Shown here: positions 5,858-6,193 of the stretch, piece after piece
Position numbering within the stretch: position 1 is the first letter of the stretch
How the letters are laid out: each line of letters starts with the position of its first letter
From: DAOTZS01 sp034434335
GTDB taxonomy: Bacteria; Chloroflexota; Anaerolineae; CG2-30-64-16
Direction of reading: 5' to 3'
Length of the DNA stretch: 6,193 nt
Assembly: GCA_034434335.1 (NCBI GenBank)
Contig: DAOTZS010000181.1
Location: 1-6,193, forward strand
Program-made: the position numbers and the translations under genes
Notes under the pieces: generated by a model
Told to the model about the DNA's origin: nothing
The model's input: the letters and a program-made list of their open reading frames with translations, nothing else
Database searches by the model: none

Positions 5858-5880
5858 GGGGCGATCCTCCGGATCGCCCC
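5858..5880. repeat. 10-bp-stem hairpin with TCC triloop (unit 1 variable stem)
   Basis: Perfect inverted repeat: GGGGCGATCC (5858-5867), loop TCC, GGATCGCCCC (5871-5880). It is absent from the 167-bp copy, where a different stem occupies the same place. Its loop is the reverse complement of the loop in the next unit. Confidence 0.8.
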
Positions 5881-5954
5881 TACGCCGACACCCTTGATGT
5901 ATGTATCACGAGAGAGGTCGGCGAAGGCCGACCTCTGGCCGCAGGCCCCAAAAG

Positions 5955-5971
5955 GGTGACTTCCAGTCACC
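5955..5971 (-). other. Terminator-like hairpin in tandem unit 1
   Basis: GGTGACT-GGA-AGTCACC on the minus strand, followed by CC and TTTT (5950-5953). The same structure occurs 163 bp later (6118-6134). The T-tract is shorter than in the inserted element at 4433-4455, so termination is likely weak. It lies upstream of the catalytic M16 gene and would insulate that gene from transcription entering from the right. Confidence 0.35.
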
Positions 5972-6020
5972 GCTGAACAGGCCGATTGAAATCGCCCCTC
6001 CTGGGCACTTCGTGCCGGGT

Positions 6021-6043
6021 GGGGCGATCCGGAGGATCGCCCC
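6021..6043. repeat. 10-bp-stem hairpin with GGA triloop (unit 2 variable stem)
   Basis: Same arms as the hairpin 163 bp earlier, GGGGCGATCC (6021-6030) and GGATCGCCCC (6034-6043), but with the loop GGA instead of TCC. A third left arm occupies 6184-6193, the last ten bases of the window. Confidence 0.8.
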
Positions 6044-6193
6044 TACGCCGACACCCTTGATGTATGTATCATGAGAGAGGTCGGCGAAGGCCGACCTCTG
6101 GCCGCAGGCCCCAAAAGGGTGACTTCCAGTCACCGCTGAACAGGCCGATTGAAATCGCCCCTCCTGGGCACTTCGTGCCGGGTGGGGCGATCC

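Larger units (their letters stand above)
5806..6193. repeat. Tandem array of 163-bp palindrome-rich units related to the 167-bp element
   Basis: The array begins with the inverted-repeat end GTAACTATTCAGG (5806-5818). Units then repeat every 163 bp: 5815-5977, 5978-6140, and a partial third from 6141 cut by the window end. The two full units agree at 159 of 163 positions. Unit junctions read CTGAACAGG, as if the two inverted ends of neighbouring copies had been fused and trimmed. Each unit holds the hairpins described for the 167-bp element, but the CTCC-loop stem is replaced by a stem with arms GGGGCGATCC and GGATCGCCCC, and the GAAG hairpin is longer (10 bp, AGAGGTCGGC). The period is not a multiple of three and I see no coding function. 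The first 15 bases (5806-5820) lie exactly 1500 bp from the same bases in the 167-bp copy. Confidence 0.9.

Noticed and set aside
5790..5860. Promoter inside the repeat end driving the catalytic M16 gene
   Set aside because: TAGTTA-like sequence near 5806-5813 has no -35 hexamer at suitable distance; too weak to annotate.
5749..6133. Overlapping small frames giving near-identical peptides in the repeat array
   Set aside because: The 163-bp period is not a multiple of three, so the frame shifts between units; the peptides are translations of palindromes and only reflect the DNA repeat.
5806..6193. CRISPR array
   Set aside because: The repeats are contiguous 163-bp units without unique spacers of regular length, and no cas gene is visible.

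Overview
The window looks like a fragment of a GC-rich bacterial chromosome, most likely from the Chloroflexota (Anaerolineae-like). The evidence is a Tat-exported, lipid-anchored solute-binding protein with the 'VVEKVV-TKEVEK-TPTPTP' linker typical of that phylum, an OmpR-type regulator, a two-gene M16 peptidase pair, and intergenic DNA full of small palindromes. This assignment is inference; there is no rRNA or marker gene here.

All recognisable genes lie on the minus strand. In the direction of transcription (high to low coordinates) they are: a 163-bp tandem repeat array (5806 to the window end); an M16 zinc peptidase with HxxEH (4497-5789); a 167-bp inverted-repeat element (4305-4471); a second M16 protein without the zinc motif (2951-4294); holo-ACP synthase acpS (2544-2939); a small hairpin terminator (2516-2537); an OmpR/PhoB-family response regulator (1798-2493); a run of strong palindromes (1608-1757); and a carbohydrate-type ABC solute-binding lipoprotein (4-1404) with its own sigma70-like promoter (1571-1599). 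Its permease genes would lie beyond position 1.

The two M16 proteins look like a heterodimer with divided catalytic duties: one has the zinc ligands, the other the Arg/Tyr-type C-terminal motif. Their genes were probably about 29 bp apart until the 167-bp element inserted. That element has 14-bp terminal inverted repeats and a perfect 6-bp CACCTT duplication at its borders. It also carries a terminator-like hairpin plus T-tract facing the operon.

The most unusual material is noncoding. There are two mosaics of short hairpins with 3-4 nt loops. In the 163-bp array, adjacent copies are identical at 159 of 163 positions, and three of the four differences are a hairpin triloop replaced by its own reverse complement (TCC to GGA). 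The leader of the solute-binding gene holds a G-quadruplex motif, a near-consensus promoter, four 13-bp-spaced direct repeats and a possible 27-codon leader ORF.
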